Of a stretch of DNA of 64,000 nucleotides, positions 35,731 to 47,819 are shown piece after piece. How positions within the stretch are numbered: position 1 is the first letter of the stretch; each line of letters begins with the position of its first letter. The notes beneath the pieces were generated by a model. That model did no database searches, had not been told where the DNA came from, and saw only the letters and a list, made by a program, of their open reading frames with translations. The translations under genes were made by a program, and so were the position numbers. This DNA comes from Erythrophleum ivorense (lineage: Eukaryota; Streptophyta; Magnoliopsida; Fabales; Fabaceae). The DNA is taken from NCBI GenBank assembly GCA_026724425.1, contig JAIUCV010001125.1, positions 109,921 through 173,920 on the forward strand. The letters are read 5' to 3'.

Positions 35731-35839
35731 TATTTGATTTTTTTTTTTATCATTTTTCTTCTTCCTCTTTTTTTTTTATTTTTTGCTAATTTGATTTTGT
35801 TATTATTTTTAGAACCTGTCTGGATAAAGTATGGTGATC

Positions 35840-35943
35840 ACATTAACTAAAAGTACCTGTCTAATTATGAATTCTATTTTACTTGCACATGTTGGTGTCC
35901 AAATTTAATACCTATGTCTATGAATATGGCAATATAGAGTAAT
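35840..35943 (+). repeat. ~105-bp direct repeat, right copy
   Basis: Right copy of the 31265-31371 repeat; the next bases diverge (TTTAGATGAAC here versus CCTATGTCACAC on the left). Confidence 0.75.
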
Positions 35944-36489
35944 TTAGATGAACAATTGTTTCATATCCTTTTTGGACAATAATGTTTTGGTGTGACATTG
36001 AGAATCACTTGTTGATAAAGTGTTATTGATATAATACTTTGAATGCATAAGTTTTGTATTATGATTTTGGAACATATTTATAGCACTTACAACTAATTTT
36101 TAGACATACACATTTATCAGTTAGATTCAAATCTAGGTCTTTTTTGCATTTTTGCATTGTTTAAACATAATAACTATAGCTAGCTACATGTCATTCTTTT
36201 ACAAAAAGGAAAAAAACAATTTAATACTCTTATATCCACCTTATGTAGTTTCAACTTTCATAGGGTTGTAGATAGTGCACTTTTTAAATGGGGTTTATGT
36301 TTTGACAAGACCATGGATAATGTGCATTTACTAGAGGATGATGGAAAAATTACATTCGACCTTGATCACTAACAAAATGAGGTAAGACTCAGTAAACCCT
36401 AACTAGTTATGGCCTAGATAGATAAACAATTTTAGGCTTCATATGCCACCCTGCACTTTGCCTTTGTCTACGCAAAAGCCTTTATTTAG

Positions 36490-36795
36490 GTTTCCATCTA
36501 GCTTAATCAAGGCCTTCAAGCAGAGGAGTCTAGACTGCAAGCCAACATTGAATATGTGGATGACCAACTAACATACTTCAAGCATAACACATGATATTAG
36601 AGGAATACTTAGGATAACTGGAGGTAAGGATGATAGAGATGTAACATAGCTTGGAAATTGCTCAATTTAACGTTGAAATGTCAAGGAAAATTTGCCAAAA
36701 GTGACAATTGTTGCTCAAAGTAAAGAGGGAAGCGATAGAGAAAGCTTGGCTAGAAGTTGAAAAACAGAGACACCTTGTTGTAGTCTAGAAATAGC
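36490..36795 (+). pseudogene. Possible decayed coiled-coil coding fragment
   Basis: One plus-strand frame reads QGLQAEESRLQANIEYVDDQ and continues LTYFKHN before stops; a second piece about 150 bp on reads LKVKREAIEKAWLEVEKQRH before a TAG. Heptad-like, charged composition suggests a degraded coiled-coil protein, perhaps transposon-borne. Family not recognised. Confidence 0.3.
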
Positions 36796-36799
36796 ATTG

Positions 36800-37830
36800 G
36801 TTAATATTGTGCTAATTCTTATACTACTTGTAATTACCTAGGTCTTGGAGGCCTTTATAGATTTAGCTAATTATGTAATTGTTAATGTAACTCTTTTTGT
36901 GTTTGTACATTGTGGTTGTAGTAAAGTGCTTATGTGTTGACCATATCCACCTTATGAAATTTATTGTGATATTGTATAAATTGTGCAGACAAAATCTGTA
37001 AGATGATTATCTTATGTAATGATGTTTTCATTGTTAGTATCACTAGCTACTCACATGATTTTGCTATCCATTTTTAAACCAAAAAGAAAATAAAAACATA
37101 TTTTGGCTATATGGGAAACATGCTAATAGTTATGAATATATATGTATCAATTACATATTTTTTATTAGGTTACTTTTAGGATTGTTTCATGTATAACCCT
37201 TTAGTCATTTTCTTGCCATTATACAACCATGCAATGTATTGTAACCTTTTTCAACTCAAAAGTAACCTTGGTTTGTTAATCCTATTAATTACTTAAACAA
37301 TCTCAAGATGCAGTCCAAAATTATAGAAAAAAAAGGTGTATGCACCTTGTATATAAGTAATTTTGCATCTTATAACTATTAATGTTCTAATCAAACAGCT
37401 TGGACAATGTATAAATATTATAGGCCAACATTATTGTCCACATTTGATCTATCAAAATTACATCAATCGTGGCGACTACAACATGGTGGAAACATCCAAA
37501 CCAAATGTTATGTTGCTTTTAATAGCATTTTCACCCTTGTAAGATTCATGATGTTATAGTTTAGCATTCTCAATAAAGTAACCTTTATTTCATCTCAACT
37601 TTTCTACCTGTAGGAAAAAAAGATAATAGGAACTAGCCTTACAAAAGCAGGTCCTTTTCTTGTTATGCATTGTTGTTATGTCTATTATACATGCAATGAA
37701 TCAAATTTTGATTGAAAGGCAGACTCCAGTTGAGCAATTTTGTTATGTGGTAGGAAAAATGATACACACACAGATAACTATATATGTATAGGCATTTACT
37801 TCTATACATATAGTTATATATATACACACA

Positions 37831-37861
<31 letters not shown>

Positions 37862-39954
37862 TGTACATAACGAGCTTCAAAAAGTTTTTGTTACCATGAA
37901 CAAGGTATAACAAGTTTCAGAACAAGCAATTAAAAAGAGCAAGAAAAAAATCTTTTAACGATAGTGAATGTTAAGCATAGGTTTTCCATCAATCATGAAT
38001 AATATGCTAGAAAGTTTGATGGATGAGGAACTAAACCCATGGAAACCAACAAGAGTAAATGCATGATAGAACCAACTTAGTAGAAATGGAACTTGTTAAA
38101 ACAACCAGAATATATTATTATAGCTTCCTAATTAAAGGAATTGTTATGGATGACATACTCACCTATTAATCCTACAATGGGGCAAACAAAAATGTAATCA
38201 ACCAAGTATAGCAAAGATCTTGTAATAGAATGAGATATTGATAATTTCAAGAAATGATTATCTACCATGTGAACCAATGTCATTTAAAATATAAGAACTA
38301 TTAGAAACATGAGTGTCTCATATATGAAAGTAGATATTACATAATTTCTCAAATATTCTAGTGCTCATATAGGTTTTAACCTATGAAATTGTTAAAACGT
38401 GATATACTATGTCGTATAAAAAAGTCAAATAAAAGTATAAGAATGCTAAAAGGAAGAAGCAACAATAAATGATAGTTTTGAAAAGCCTTAAACTCAACTT
38501 GAACGTTGTTTGTTTCAAGTAATTTATAATGACAAGAAGGAAATTGGGTTAAAGATCACTAACATAGTAACCAAATGATAAGTCATGGTTAATCAAGCTT
38601 ATTGATTATTACTCAAGGTATGTTATAACAGGCAAAACTACAAAAAAGAAAATTATAGATTCAATAAATTGTGTATTTTAGAATTTTCCTAGCTAAGAAT
38701 ACAAGTTTGGTACCAACTTTTAATCGATATTAGAAATGAAGGAAAAGAGAAAGGATAGATATAATCATAGAAGGTTTACTTAGGCATCATAAGAAGAATT
38801 TTGTTTCTATTACACTTCTATTTTTTACTACCTAAAAAATTGGCAGTACTTCCATATACCTTATCTACCCACCTTAGGATAATTTTTTCCTCATACCAAC
38901 TCAGCCATAAACTTAAAAAATATATTAATCCACATGGCAAAACTTAACATAATGAAAATGTGAAATAGGTAAGCATGTTATTAAATATATATCATAAATG
39001 ACTAAATATGCAAAAAAAACATCTAAGAAGACATCAAACTTGCTAAGTAAAACAATAAACTAATCAACACTTGACATTAAAAGCATTGCATCAATATTAA
39101 AAGAGAAAGATGACTTTTTACCTTTAATAGTTTGTAAAAAGCTTTATTAAAATGGAATAGGAAATTCATCAACTTTTTAAGTAATCATAATTCATAAGTT
39201 CACCCAAAGCTTTTTTCATAATTCACTTAATATCAATTTCCTAACTAGAAACCTACAAGTCTTACATCGCTATTCCAAATGTGTACAAGTGTTGTAGCTT
39301 CGAGCTTGTTAGGAGAATCATCAAGACTGATAACTAAAATATCATTAACTATTGCCTTTGCCATCCTAAAAAAAGAGATATATGAGAGATGTATGAGATA
39401 AACTTCCACAATGATTTGTTTTCTAAAAGAAAGTAAGTAAAATCTGTACTCTCATGCTTAAAATTCCTATTATTCTTAATTTTTTCATTTTTTGCAATTT
39501 TAGGAAAATCAATTTTTCAAGTTGACATGCTTCCTGATTGTTTTTTTAGCATAACATGAAGAAGGCTTGACAGTATATGAGTATAATAAAAGTTTCACAT
39601 ATTATATGTAGCAAATGTGAAGCAAAGTTAGGTTTAACTCTAAATCCTTTTATGGAAAACTACATTATTACTATAAGTGTATTAAATAGTGAAAAAGTCC
39701 ATTAAGTAAATGAACTTAATGCAATCCCTTAAGAGTCTTCCATAAACAATTCTCATTTTTCCATAACAAGCAATAACTCACTTTTATCGTCTCTTGCATA
39801 TGAGAAGATTAAATCATTTGTAATACAAAATGTAGTGCCACCTTTAATTTGAATGCACAAAAATTGAAATGATACTTACCTATATATACATAAAAAAGGC
39901 AATACCAACACCATTTTACCAAAATGAAATCCTGGATCATAAAAGAACTATGTG

Positions 39955-39990
<36 letters not shown>

Positions 39991-40189
39991 ATAACAGCTT
40001 AGACTCACCATTTAAACATTATAAAAGTAGCATAGTACAACCTTTTCAAAGAAACCAAAGATTGCACCCTAAAAGGACTATGTGCACCACACATATATCT
40101 GTACTAAAATATCATGCTACGTACATAGCTAGAATATCACTAAATGTATCTAAGGTTCATCATATCTAGGATACTTTTTCCATTATTGT
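36800..40189. other. AT-rich repeat-type DNA without recognised genes
   Basis: All frames are short. Noted items: (TA)n runs at 37837-37860 and 39957-39987, a small palindromic arrangement near 37775-37815 (ACTATATATGTATAG and CTATACATATAGT), and a local near-duplication of GAACTATGTGCACTATATA / GGACTATGTGCACCACACA (39946 and 40075). It probably continues the transposon relic that includes the Myb/SANT pseudogene, but no transposase was found. Confidence 0.5.
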
Positions 40190-40194
40190 TGGGA

Positions 40195-41113
40195 ATAAAA
40201 ATAGAAGTTTGTTACTCTTAGATAGCCTAATGTGAGCCACATTTACCTTATCTTTAGTGAGACCTTTGGTTTTTTGTAGCTGTTCATATAGTGACCATGA
40301 TAGCTTGTATATGTCCTTCTTATGCTATAAATGATCCATCCATAGTTTAACCATATCTTGTACAACTTCATTCAGCTTTTATCCATATTTTCACCAACTT
40401 CCATCAGTGCTTAGACTAAGATCTCATATTAATTGTGCTTGCTTCTCTTCCATTTGTGACCTCTAGATGTTGACTCACTGCTAATGGCTGATGGCACTGT
40501 AGAATCTACTGCATCAGGGCTAGCTTCTGTATCAAGCTGTATGTCATCAACATCTTCTATGCCTACCCCAGCATTCTCTTCTTTAATTTAAGCAATTGTT
40601 TATGCATCCTTCCCCATGGCTTAATCCTTATTCCACATAAAGCGCGATTGGTCAAAGTAAGGGAAAGGTTTAGTGCAAAACATAACTACCTTTTTGTGTA
40701 CCTAAAAAATCAATTTTATTGTCAGGTTAATGTAATAAAGAATCAAAAACAAATGTCAAAATCTTAATTCAGTTACAAGTTTTAAGACCAAAAGGTAGAA
40801 ACTATACCTTAACATATTCATCCCAAATAATCTTATATGCGATGATGCACTTTGTTTATAGGTCCCACCCAAATGTTAAGGTATTCGTCCCATATACTAT
40901 GTCAGGCATTACTTACCAACTTTGTTTCAATGTCTTTAGTTAGGACTGAATGTGTGGAGAACCCTTAAGACCACATTCAAGGATTTGTTACCCCTTGAGG
41001 ATCTCCAGCTAATATAAGTATCTCGGCTTAAATGATTCATTAATAAGATACTTACCTTTACCTTTTAGATCAAGAAAGGACTTGACGAAGTAGGCATCCT
41101 TATGCAATATCCA
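40195..41113 (-). pseudogene. Myb/SANT-like (PF12776-type) transposon-derived pseudogene
   Basis: Minus-strand reading gives, in order: DAYFVKSFLDLKGKGKYLIN, SFKPRYLY, (stop), a LEILKG/QILECGLKGSPHIQS block, LKTLKQSW, FGWDL, (stop), TKCIIAYKIIWDEYVK, then an intron-like gap (donor GTATAG near 40806, acceptor TTTTTTAG near 40703), then KVVMFCTKPFPYFDQSRFMW, NKD, GKDA, an acidic linker (GVGIEDVDDIQLDTEAS) and YTSYHGHYMNSYKKPKVSLK. This order matches the Myb/SANT-like DNA-binding family common in plants, often carried by or derived from Harbinger-type transposons. Several in-frame stops show it is dead. The 5' end is not visible; a solo LTR starts 27 bp upstream (in gene orientation) of the first recognisable codon. 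Stops are described, not repaired. Confidence 0.7.
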
Positions 41114-42139
41114 TTAACAATACTATTGTCTAGAGTTATTGTAACACCTACTCTAATAATCATTGGGTTAGGGACCCCGTCTCCTAAATATATGTCAAGT
41201 ATTTATATAATTATAAATTTTTGAGACTTCGTCTCACGCCAGTTAATACTCACTTAAAAAGGCTCAACACTATTAAGCAATAAATACCTGCTCAAGTTAT
41301 TATATAACAATAAGGGCTCCACCCATTTTATTCAATTCAAAACATAGGCACTCACAGTCCACATCTCGAACGTATATTAGAATATTTTAGAAAATTAAAT
41401 TCAAAGGTCTATAAGTATCAAACTGCTAACTAAATAATGTTTTAAGATTCAAAAATAGTAAACCCAAATAAAAATATCCTATGATCATGGCAAAAAAGTA
41501 AATATTAACCCAGCATGAGCTCGAAGAGTATAAGAGCCAATAACTCACTCCTCCGGTAACTTCCCTTGCCTCTTATTCAGCCCTTCACCTGAAAATATTA
41601 AGAGAATGGGGTGAGCACTAACGTCTCAATAACCCAGAATCTTACTATGTGCATACAAACTAACAATCATGTCCAATAGGTCTCAATGTAAATCCAACAT
41701 CACTATTATTAATTATTAACACAAAAGATCATAAGGTATAATTCGAAATAGTTATATGCACAACATAATAAAATACAATATGTGTAACCTCCCTTATTGC
41801 TCAGTCCAGCCTTATACTGTTGACTGAAGCCATAGGTTTATCCACGATCTGGCCCACACATTGGACCGACCAAAGCTACTCCAGTGCTCGAGATATACCC
41901 GGCTAAAGGTACAGAGCCTAAGCCTAGACTATGGCTTCCCTCCTTAAAAGACTAAACCAGGAGGTGTCACTGTCCCGCGTTCCCTCTTTACAAACCCGGC
42001 CAAGTAAGTATTGAGGAACGGGGCCCTACAGAAAGCCAACCACTTTGCACGAGGTGGAGGCAAACCACGTGGTCATTGTATCATATATATATCTCACCAA
42101 CGTCTCTTTAACTCATCATTTATGCATGTCATATTTATC

Positions 42140-42320
42140 CAAAATTCATACAAGCATGCTTGAAAAATAAAGAACTCCATATAGTATATCAAACAAGATT
42201 GACAAGCATGCTTGAAAGAAATACAATACTGTAAAATTTTACATCAATAATTCGACCTTTCAAGCATGTTTGAAAAATAAAACACTATGTCAGAATTTTA
42301 TTATATCTGCAAGCATACTT
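42140..42320. repeat. Degenerate CAAGCATGCTTGAAA repeats inside the solo LTR
   Basis: The palindromic core CAAGCATGCTTGAAA occurs at about 42151 and 42201, with a variant CAAGCATGTTTGAAA near 42261 and CAAGCATACTT near 42310, spaced 50-60 bp. Confidence 0.6.
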
Positions 42321-43117
42321 AACAGGATTCTAGCAATTCCATTAATTTCACAATCATTTGCTTTTACCGTTTCATAATCCCATACAGCTTATTTACATGT
42401 ACCATATTCAACAAGATAAACTTATTTATTTAATTAAAATTTCAACCACAAACCAGTTTGCATACATATGAAAAAACCCCGAATTACCTATTCTCTTTTG
42501 GCTTACAAGTAGTCACATGGCAAGAAAATCTAAACAGTAAGAGCTTTTAATGAAAATCTACAAAAGTCACACATATAAACAAAATATCAATATATAATTC
42601 AAAACTACTTATGTATTATCTTAAACTACTCTAAAACTACTTTAGAAACTTAAAAGCTATCATAGAGAACCTAAAATTTTCTTTTAAATATATATTTCTT
42701 TATATTTTAATTAATTCATTAGAATAGTCAATTTTATATTAACTTAAATTTACAAAAGTTTCTAAATTCATAAATCTTAATTTTCTCATCTAAAATTTAT
42801 AATTTACGTATATAATATAAATTAAATTTATATTCCCAAATTCACACACACATATATATCTATGTATAAAAATTTATATTTCTAAATTCATATTATATAC
42901 ATACCTACATATATATATAATATAAATAAATAAATATATATATGTATATTTATTTTAGAAAAATAAAGGGATGAAAGGATGCGTTTCTACATAAGAATAT
43001 ATATATATATATATATAAGGGATGAAGGTTGTATATATAACTATATATATATTTATTTAATTCACAAAAGGACAAAAAGATGCATATTGCATATCACTTT
43101 TATTCAATAGTGCGTAA

Positions 43118-43203
43118 GGTGTGTGTATATATATATATAATCATATGAGACAAATAACAAAAGCTACTCTCGTACCTGGTGTAGAGATGTATGTTCGAAG
43201 AAG

Positions 43204-43242
<39 letters not shown>

Positions 43243-43315
43243 CATATGAGACAAAGAACAAAAGTTGCTCTCGTATCTGGTGTGGAGATGTATGTTCGAA
43301 GAGGGATTAAAAGAA
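43118..43315. repeat. Tandem ~95-bp duplication with expanding (TA)n in the solo LTR
   Basis: Two copies each run GTGTGTATATATA..., ATCATATGAGACAAA, ACAAAAG, CTCTCGTA, GGTGT.GAGATGTATGTTCGA. The second copy has the longer TA run (about 43211-43240). Confidence 0.8.
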
Positions 43316-43419
43316 CAAGTTAGAATTACTTAAAGAAATGCTTCTGGCGATGTGAGAGAGAGCAAACAGATAGATGAGTGAAAAATAAGGAATATATTAG
43401 ATTTTAGATATATATATAT

Positions 43420-43735
43420 ATATATATCTTTTTATTATTATTATATTTTAAAATTCTATTGGATATTAAAACTAACTTTAAGTTTAATTTGAAATATTTT
43501 AAAATTAACTAAGGATATATATATCTTATTAGTTTTTATTATTATTATATTTTAAAATTCTATTAGCTATTAAAACTAACTTTAAGTTATCTATCAGATA
43601 ATTTGAAATAGATATATATCTTATTAGTTTTTATTATTATTCTATTAGTTATTAAAACTAACTTTAAGTTAACTCTCAGATAATTTGAAATATTTTAAAA
43701 TTAACTAAAGATATATATCTTATTATTTTTTTTTA
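43420..43735. repeat. Three ~95-bp AT-rich tandem copies near the LTR end
   Basis: TATATCTTATTAGTTTTTAT, TTCTATTAG.TATTAAAACT and AACTTTAAGTT recur three times (around 43424-43500, 43513-43615, 43616-43735) with small deletions between copies. Confidence 0.7.
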
Positions 43736-45361
43736 CTTTTAAATTTTTGACTTTTTAAATTATATATATATAAATAAAATTTTAAATAGGTGAAAATTTG
43801 ACTTTTCACTTATCCAATCTTGTACCCTACTCTTTAAGCCTAATATTTAATTTTATATTCTTTCTTAAAGTCATTAACACTTTTTGAAGATGTTACAGTT
43901 ATCATCAGCAACTTGGCCCATCAATTACTAACCTGTACTTTTCCTATACATACATGGGGAGTAGTTCATCAATTGTCTATTTCTTTTTATGAGGAGAAAG
44001 TAAGTTGGGGATTAGATAAATAAAAAATAGTTCATTTGGCTCAATTCCTAAGGCCTTCAATTGAGAAGTTAGGTCTCTCATCTTCATTATATGTTGCATT
44101 TTGGTATGAACCCATAAATACTACTTTGAATACGTTGTTTAATTATCATTATATTGAAGCTTTTTGATTGCTCTTAATGTTCAGTCAATACTTTAACATT
44201 ATTATTATTATTATTATTTGTGGTTTCGAAGGCTCTTTTACATAAAGGCATAGTCATGGTTAAGGCATCCTAATTGGAGGAGAACATTATCCTTTTAAAC
44301 CTTGTAATTGCTTCAATTTAGAATAATTTTGTTTCTTTTATACGCTAACAACTAAGATGTAGAAGATGTTGTAAGATAGCTTATAACATAAATAATACTT
44401 ACTAAAGCATTATGAGACAAATCAGTCATCATGTTTATCATAAATATATGATTATTAATGCAAGTCATATAAATACAAAAATTATATTACTAAAATCTCT
44501 TTGTAGGAAAAAATATTAGTATATTAAATATTCATGTATCATAAATGATGAAACTATAGTACATTTATATTCTCTAATACATGCACGCTATTTAAAAAAC
44601 ATAATATAACTTTTATATCATCCTAATTAAGCATATAATTATAATTATCTACTTATAAACTAAGATATGTTATAGCTATATGCTTAACTATAATTGATAT
44701 TTCCAAATCCATGTATGATTTTATATTCATAATGCATGCACATATATATAAAGAATGTTGTAATTACTCCTTAATTTATACATGTAATTACAAAATATTT
44801 AAATTCATTATGTGCATTTAAATATTCATATATATCACTAATTAATTTATCATAATGAGAATTTAATTAATTAACCAAACTATACGTGATTAAATAATTA
44901 AAATTCTTTCTTTATAATTATTTCTTAAATGTGTTGAAAATTTGCCTAAAATAATTTCTTATAATGTAAAAAAAAAAACTAAACAGTTGTAAAATAGATT
45001 TTGTAAAGTCTTAAATATGCTAAAATTGTCTAAATAATTTTATCATAATTTTTAGTCAATTGAAATAGCACTAAATAATAATTGTCTTAATATATTTTGG
45101 TAAAAAAAATCAGTTATGAGTAAAGACAAAAAAATAAATTAATCATAGGACCAAAATTAAATTACAGACAAAACTCAAATTGGACTAGTTGGATATTTTT
45201 TTTAACAATCCCAATTGGCCAAAAAGATCCGAAAGTTGGGTTTAAAAAATTCAAATACCTTTTCAGCCCATAAAATATGTTCTCTACCAAAAGGTTAGTC
45301 CAACAGTCATGGCTCTATTACAATATGGCCTAGTGCCTCTTAATATGCGTATCGATGTGTT

Positions 45362-45368
<7 letters not shown>

Positions 45369-45439
<71 letters not shown>

Positions 45440-45484
45440 TATATGTACACACACACACACACACACACATACATATATGTACAT
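45369..45484. repeat. Compound (TA)n(CA)n...(CA)n microsatellite
   Basis: About 20 TA units, then CA units, a short TACATATATGTA linker, more CA units and a second TACATATATGTA. It produces the spurious Tyr/Ile and Thr/His open frames on both strands. Confidence 0.95.
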
Positions 45485-45650
45485 CAAACGTCTAGAATTG
45501 AAGAAGCAAAAAGTGCAAGAGTTGCAAATAGGCAAGCTTTCATGCATGCGAAGTATTCCAAATACAACAAACGTCTAGAATTGAAGAAGCAAAAAGTGCA
45601 AGAGTTGCAAATAGGCAAGCTTTCATGCATGCGAAGTATTCCAAATCCAA
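45485..45650. repeat. 83-bp tandem duplication, nearly perfect
   Basis: The unit CAAACGTCTAGAATTGAAGA... (45485-45567) is repeated directly at 45568-45650 with only about one base changed (AAATACAA versus AAATCCAA). It sits at the edge of the compound microsatellite, so slippage or repair copying is plausible. It is followed by another short TA run. Confidence 0.9.
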
Positions 45651-47819
45651 CAATCTAATATATATATATATATATTGGGGGAAAATAATGGTTTTTTATT
45701 GTTCATTAATGTTTGTGGAACCCAAATAATTTCTATTATTTTTTAAATTTTTTTCTTATGGGACCCATAGCATTTTTTTTGCTGTGGAATTCACATAAAT
45801 TTTATAATTACCTGTGCATTATGACAATATCATGGGCTCTAATATTTTGACAAATAAAAGTGCAAAAGCCATGCCAAAATAATAGATGCAAAGATGCTCA
45901 TAATTTCATTTGCATTTAGCACCCTAGAAATTCCCAAAGTTTCAATAATAAATGCAAGTTTAATTGAATAAATCAATGTTGAATCACAATTCTAATCATA
46001 TTATAACGATGGATCTAGATGAGAAAATCTAAATTTCTCTATCTAAAATTTTAAGGTTGATCTTGTCTCCCAACAGCAAGAGTCCTCCCACACAATAAAG
46101 AAACCTAGAGATTTAGCCAAATATAATTGTACACATTCAAAACATGATGTTAATAACTATAGAGGTACATGTACATTGAAAAATCACTCAACATAAAATA
46201 TCATAATTTAAAATCTAGAATGAGAAATTCCTTGAATTCATCAACTTCCATAATTAGGGAACTTCAAAAATCTCAACAAGCAAGCAAAGGTATTGAGAGT
46301 TACGTTTTGACACTACATGTTAATTCTTTCATGTAATTTAATTACAATAAATTGCAACTCTAATAAATAATAGCCAAAGCAAAATAATGATCTAAATATT
46401 TTTAGCCATACTTTTAAATTTTTTATGTAGATCCTAATAGTAGACAAAGACGCAGTGAGATCTAGAAAAACCAAGCATAAAAGAAAATAAAAAAGATAGC
46501 TATTAAAAAAAAAGTTCTTTATAAAAGTTTGGATCATAGCGATGATTTATTAAGTTGACCCTATTCATCAAGAACTCCTCAAAAAAATATACTAACATTA
46601 AATTGACCACTCTCCCATTAAAATAAATCAATTATCTAATGTGTAAATATTCATTAACTCAATAATCAAAATATTTGGCAAATAGAACTCAAAATTTAAG
46701 AACTGTTAATCAAAATATTTTTAATTTAAGAAATCAAGAGATTATGAGATGTTATTTATTTATTTTTATTTTAAAATATCCCAACTTCAAATGTGAAATA
46801 TCCTAAATATATCTTTAATATAAACAAATATCTTGACAGTTAAATTAAAATTAAATATTCTAACAATATATATATATAATTTGAGAACTGTTTTCAAACT
46901 TATGATACAATTATAATTGTATCAAATGTGATTTTTTTTGGTATTATGGATATAAAGGAATTTCTTTTAATGATCTTAAAAATATATTCCTTCAAATATT
47001 TCATCTAATTTTGTAAGTATTGCATTAAAAAAATTACAAATATGGGTATAAAATATATTAGTATTTAATTTGGGCAAAATTTAAAGATATTTGTGATTAT
47101 AATTTAAAAACAAATGGAATCTCATTTTAGTCTTTCAAATATAACTTTGGCATAATTAATTTTCTTATAAATATTTTATTCAATTATAATACTCAAGAAT
47201 AAAATTTATTAAATTTCATTCTTTTAAGTAGTGAAGTAATATAATTTTTTTATAAAAAATAATTGATATTAACATTATTTTTAAATGACTAAAATGGATT
47301 TTAAAAAATAAAAATAGAGTTTTCTAATAAAAATATACGTTAATCACCAACAAAAATCAGACATTCATGCCATTGACAAGAAAAATATACTTTTTTTATC
47401 CATGTTTTAACAATTTAGTAACGGAACAAATACACAATTTAGTTCTGGTAACATTTTTTATTTATTATTGGTTAATTTCCTATCAATCAACAAAAGTCCA
47501 AATATATGTATTTTATGGGGGTTAAAATTTTTTTTAACGAATAAATTGTGCATTTTAAAATTTAAATAATAAAGACACGAAGATAATGACCAAAAGTACG
47601 TTAAAAAAGAATAAATTATACATAATTTTTAAATTTTATTAAAATTACATATATTTTCTTTTTACTTTTAGAATATATAAATTTTTTTAAAAATAAAAAG
47701 TTATTTTATATTTTAATATAATTTAAAAATTTTTAATTAAAATATATTTCATCAACTCATTTTAAAACAAAAAATTATTTTATATTTTACTTTAATTTTA
47801 AATTTTTATAACGTACGAT

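Larger units (their letters stand above)
31377..35815. mobile_element. LTR-retroelement-like noncoding segment
   Basis: Starts at TGTCACACTCGAAAATGC. It contains the block GAGTTGCCACCAAAATTTTA...TTACGAACCAGATTTAAATT...AGGGAAGGTGTTAGGCACCC (31528-31650), familiar from LTRs or untranslated parts of many plant retrotransposons. A 1-kb T-rich tract, then GC-richer broken sequence (33500-35480), follow. No gag, protease, reverse transcriptase or integrase frame is recognisable, so this is either a large non-coding derivative or long-decayed. AACCT occurs next to both proposed ends, a weak candidate for a 5-bp target duplication; the right end is not fixed. Confidence 0.4.
41140..43897. mobile_element. 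Solo LTR, 2758 bp, with 5-bp target duplication GTTAT
   Basis: Begins TGTAACACCT and ends AGATGTTACA, so TGTAACA and its exact complement TGTTACA form 7-bp inverted termini with TG...CA ends. GTTAT flanks both sides (41135-41139 and 43898-43902). Only one unit lies between the duplications and no primer-binding site, polypurine tract or polyprotein is found, so it is a solo LTR left by recombination. The length suggests a long-LTR Ty3/gypsy-type family. The first 1 kb has the conserved GC-richer blocks usual in such LTRs (41790-42080); the last 1 kb is AT-rich with tandem repeats. Confidence 0.85.
43903..47819. other. AT-rich intergenic region upstream of GTE1-like gene
   Basis: No gene supported. 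After the solo LTR the interrupted sequence resumes. Microsatellites and a recent 83-bp tandem duplication lie at 45369-45650 (listed). Beyond 45700 the DNA is A/T-rich with small broken frames; the frame at 46313-46537 (minus) is compositional. Confidence 0.6.

Noticed and set aside
45284..45658. Frames around the microsatellite and the 83-bp duplication
   Set aside because: Tyr/Ile and Thr/His runs from TA/CA repeats; remaining residues come from the tandem duplication without family match.
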